This document shows positions 62,250 through 64,000 of a stretch of DNA of 64,000 bases, piece after piece (position 1 is the first letter of the stretch; every line of letters begins with the position of its first letter). A model generated the notes under the pieces. That model was not told the DNA's origin and made no database searches. It saw nothing but the letters and a program-made list of their open reading frames with translations. A program made the position numbers and the translations under genes. This DNA is from Nocardia vinacea (GTDB lineage: Bacteria > Actinomycetota > Actinomycetes > Mycobacteriales > Mycobacteriaceae), in NCBI RefSeq assembly GCF_035920345.1, contig NZ_CP109149.1, forward strand, positions 2,418,001 through 2,482,000, given 5' to 3'.

Positions 62250-62699
62250 GTGGCTGACGCGAAATGGCTGAACGAGCGGGAGATGCGCACCTGGCAGGGT
62301 TTCCTGGCGGCGGGGGCGCTCGTCGGCCGACGGGTCGAACAGCACCTCAAACAGGAGGGGCTCTCCCATACCCAGTACGAGGTCCTGGTCCGCCTCGCCG
62401 CGGCACCCGGGGGCCAACTCCGCATGACCGAATTGGCCGATGCCCTCTACACCTCGAAAAGCGGTCTGAACTACCAGGTCACCCAATTAGAGAAGGCCGG
62501 TCTGGTACGCCGCGAAGCGTGCCCCACCGATATCCGCGGCGTCATCGCCAACCTCACTGCAGCCGGCCGCGACCGACTCGAGCAAATCGCCCCTGGACAC
62601 GTCGAAACGGTGCGCCGTGTCCTCATCGATGTGCTCACCCCCGAACAGCAGGAGGCCATCGCCACCGGCCTCGGCGAGGTCGCGCGCCGACTGGGCTGA
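62250..62699 (+). CDS. MarR-family transcriptional regulator
   Basis: 149 residues. Winged helix at about 48-100: LSHTQYEVLVRLAAAPGGQLRMTELADALYTSKSGLNYQVTQLEKAG (key MTELADALYTSKSGLNYQV), then wing with CPTDIRGVIANLT. The single Cys in REACPTDIRG could sense quinones or electrophiles. GTG at 62250 follows a TAGGAT -10-like box by 7 bases with no ribosome site, so the transcript may be leaderless; the second palindrome overlaps the promoter. Probably represses itself and the DODA-DoxX operon. Confidence 0.93.
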   Translation: MADAKWLNEREMRTWQGFLAAGALVGRRVEQHLKQEGLSHTQYEVLVRLAAAPGGQLRMTELADALYTSKSGLNYQVTQLEKAGLVRREACPTDIRGVIANLTAAGRDRLEQIAPGHVETVRRVLIDVLTPEQQEAIATGLGEVARRLG

Positions 62700-63023
62700 C
62701 TCGCGCAGGTCGGTGCGATGATTTCGCGCGTGCCGCAGCGTCTGATTCGCCGAATGGCCGATCTGCACGCTAGGAGGTACGCCTGCCATGACAACCGCGC
62801 CGCACAACGCTATTCCGGCCTCCTCAGCGACGACGGCCGCCGCATCAGCAGCGCCTGGGAGAAATCCGCCAATGGCACCACCAGGGTGCACGACTTCGAC
62901 CTCACAACTACAAGCTCTCCTGACGCGCGACCATCTCGCTGCGCCGGGCTACGAGGAAGGCGCAGCACACCGAGACAATGCCGGGTGGCCGTCCACGACC
63001 AGCGAGCCGACTCGGCCGGAACC
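62700..63023. other. 324-base region with one doubtful open frame
   Basis: An AGGAGG (62772-62777) stands 10 bases before an ATG at 62788 that opens a 110-codon frame, but its product is low-complexity and the frame overlaps the end of the convergent gene at 63024, so I do not call it. No hairpin or repeat is evident. Confidence 0.4.
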
Positions 63024-63488
63024 TCAACTGTCCCAACCGAGATGCAGCACAGTCGCCCGACCCGCAGCCACCAGCAGCCAATCCTCCCACTGCGCCGCGT
63101 ACCAGTCGTGCGGACGGTAGTCGACGGTGGCCACCATACGAATGGCGCCCATTTCGGTTTCGATCAGCTCGGCGAGTCGGCCGCCCAGTCGCGCGGCCTG
63201 CGCGCACTGAACCTCCGACAAATAATTAAACGGGTTCTCGCTGACATGCTCGATGAGCGCTGTGCGCCAGCGGCGGACTTTGCTCGGCGTCACCCCGGCG
63301 ACCACACTTGTCTTGTCCCACGCGCGGTACACCTCCGTCGCACAGGCCCGCAGCCCCCGCTCCGAGGGCATCCGATCCAGCGCGACGATCGGGTAGATAT
63401 CGATCATCGCAATGAATCCGGTTCCCGTCCTGGCATGTTGGATGGCATCGACGATCTCGGCAAAACCTTTGAAGCTCGGCTCAGCCAT
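63024..63488 (-). CDS. Protein of unknown function
   Basis: 154 residues, soluble. I recognise no family. It contains MIDIYPIVALDRMPSE near 29, a VTPSKVRRWRTALIEHVSENP helix pair near 65 and a C-terminal tryptophan-rich segment HDWYAAQWEDWLLVAAG near 128, which has a strand-helix character. ATG 63488 is chosen because the preceding 15 residues in frame fall inside the upstream gene. The 8-base overlap with the upstream TPR-like gene implies co-transcription and perhaps a complex. Confidence 0.65.
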   Translation of the reverse strand: MAEPSFKGFAEIVDAIQHARTGTGFIAMIDIYPIVALDRMPSERGLRACATEVYRAWDKTSVVAGVTPSKVRRWRTALIEHVSENPFNYLSEVQCAQAARLGGRLAELIETEMGAIRMVATVDYRPHDWYAAQWEDWLLVAAGRATVLHLGWDS

Positions 63489-64000
63489 CCGAACACTTCT
63501 CCCGATATCCGATAACCGACTCCGCGGCAGCAATTTCGGCGGCCACTGATCGGGCCCGTTCGATCAGCGCATCAGCTTCGCCCGGGTCGTGTTCGCACAC
63601 GAGCCCGGCCAACTCGCGACAGCATTCCGCCATCTCGGGCAGGTACCGCAGCCGCGTACGGGCGGCAGCCTCCGCAGTCGATCGCAGTGCCCGCCTGGCA
63701 CATTCGACGGCGGCACCGCGCCTACCGGCCTGCGCCAGCACCGCGGCGTGCCCGCGCAAGCATTCGGCGAGCCCGGCACCGTGGACCCGACGTTCGTCCT
63801 GCGCCAACGCCTCCCAGAAACATAGCGCCCGCGCGCTGCACTTCAATGCCTCAGCGCTGCGCCCCGCCCGCGCGAGGTGCCGTGCATGATCCACCAGCGC
63901 CGCCGCGAACATATTCGTATCGGCCGACTTCTCCGCATGCGCTCGCTCGTAGCTGTCGACCGCGCGCTGGGACACGGCCAGCACCTCCGCCGCGACACCA
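63481..64000 (-). CDS. TPR-like helical repeat protein (5' end outside window)
   Basis: At least 172 residues visible, open to the right edge. The sequence is almost entirely helical and contains repeats of the tetratricopeptide type, for example FAAALVDHARHLARAGRSAEALKCSARAL and LAECLRGHAAVLAQAGRRGAAVECARRAL (key pattern L-x-x-h-A-x-x-L-A-x-A-G-R-x-x-x-A-h-x-x-x-x-x-A-L). Such repeats are common in the C-terminal halves of large actinobacterial regulators and effectors. The N-terminal part, which would identify the family, is not in the window. Confidence 0.7.
   Translation of the reverse strand, partial: GVAAEVLAVSQRAVDSYERAHAEKSADTNMFAAALVDHARHLARAGRSAEALKCSARALCFWEALAQDERRVHGAGLAECLRGHAAVLAQAGRRGAAVECARRALRSTAEAAARTRLRYLPEMAECCRELAGLVCEHDPGEADALIERARSVAAEIAAAESVIGYREKCSDG

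Noticed and set aside
62788..63120. 110-codon plus-strand frame after a perfect AGGAGG
   Set aside because: Low-complexity product that runs into the convergent gene at 63024; spacing of 10 bases is long. The ribosome-like site alone is not enough.

Overview
The window is high-GC actinobacterial chromosome, most likely Nocardia or a close relative in the Mycobacteriales. This is inferred from an MspA-type porin, an MmpL transporter, a ChoD-type oxidase, deazaflavin-type and PPOX flavoproteins, many GTG and apparently leaderless starts, and an N. farcinica-like rifampicin monooxygenase. No tRNA, rRNA, CRISPR array or intact insertion sequence was seen.

Layout. 1-3114 is the 3' end of the complex I operon (nuoM, nuoN), closed by a strong hairpin. 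3164-9950 holds small regulator/enzyme pairs: GNAT+SDR, a MocR regulator divergent from a cupin, and a TetR between two alpha/beta hydrolases. 10239-17909 carries a membrane-anchored solute-binding-like protein, a subtilase, HdeD-like and DUF3592 membrane proteins, an orphan maltokinase cap-domain protein, a PPOX flavoprotein and a leaderless KfrA-like coiled-coil protein. 18418-26341 carries a carboxylesterase, a broken cupin gene, rox (rifampicin monooxygenase) behind a rifamycin-associated element, an NDH-2-like oxidoreductase with an ECF41 sigma factor, and a FetAB-like ABC exporter. 26444-30273 is a decayed segment: a tyrosine recombinase, then fragments of five unrelated genes around one intact secreted hydrolase. 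30274-33454 is a five-gene operon with cytochrome oxidase subunit III- and IV-like proteins, two paralogous six-helix membrane proteins and a TetR, but no catalytic subunit I, preceded by a 26-bp perfect palindrome.

33759-46913 holds DUF402, amidase, MspA porin with a coupled secreted protein, a molybdopterin oxidoreductase, a 56-residue secreted peptide, rhodanese/MarR, MmpL, a methyltransferase, an SDR and a secreted GH1 glycosidase. 47397-55804 is a sulfonate-sulfur region: a leader peptide, ssuA-ssuB-ssuC, an FMN monooxygenase and a TauD dioxygenase on the minus strand with an IclR regulator, and divergently an AprA-like flavoprotein coupled to a two-cluster ferredoxin. 55801-64000 holds a TetR/epimerase pair with three operator-like repeats, choD, an acyl-ACP desaturase, a DoxX-DODA operon controlled by a divergent MarR through two TTCAAATTTGAA sites, and two genes of unknown function at the right edge.

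The least conventional pieces are the sulfonate region with its AprA-like/ferredoxin pair and leader peptide, and the oxidase-like operon without a catalytic subunit. Functions are inferred from recognised motifs and context. No database search was possible.
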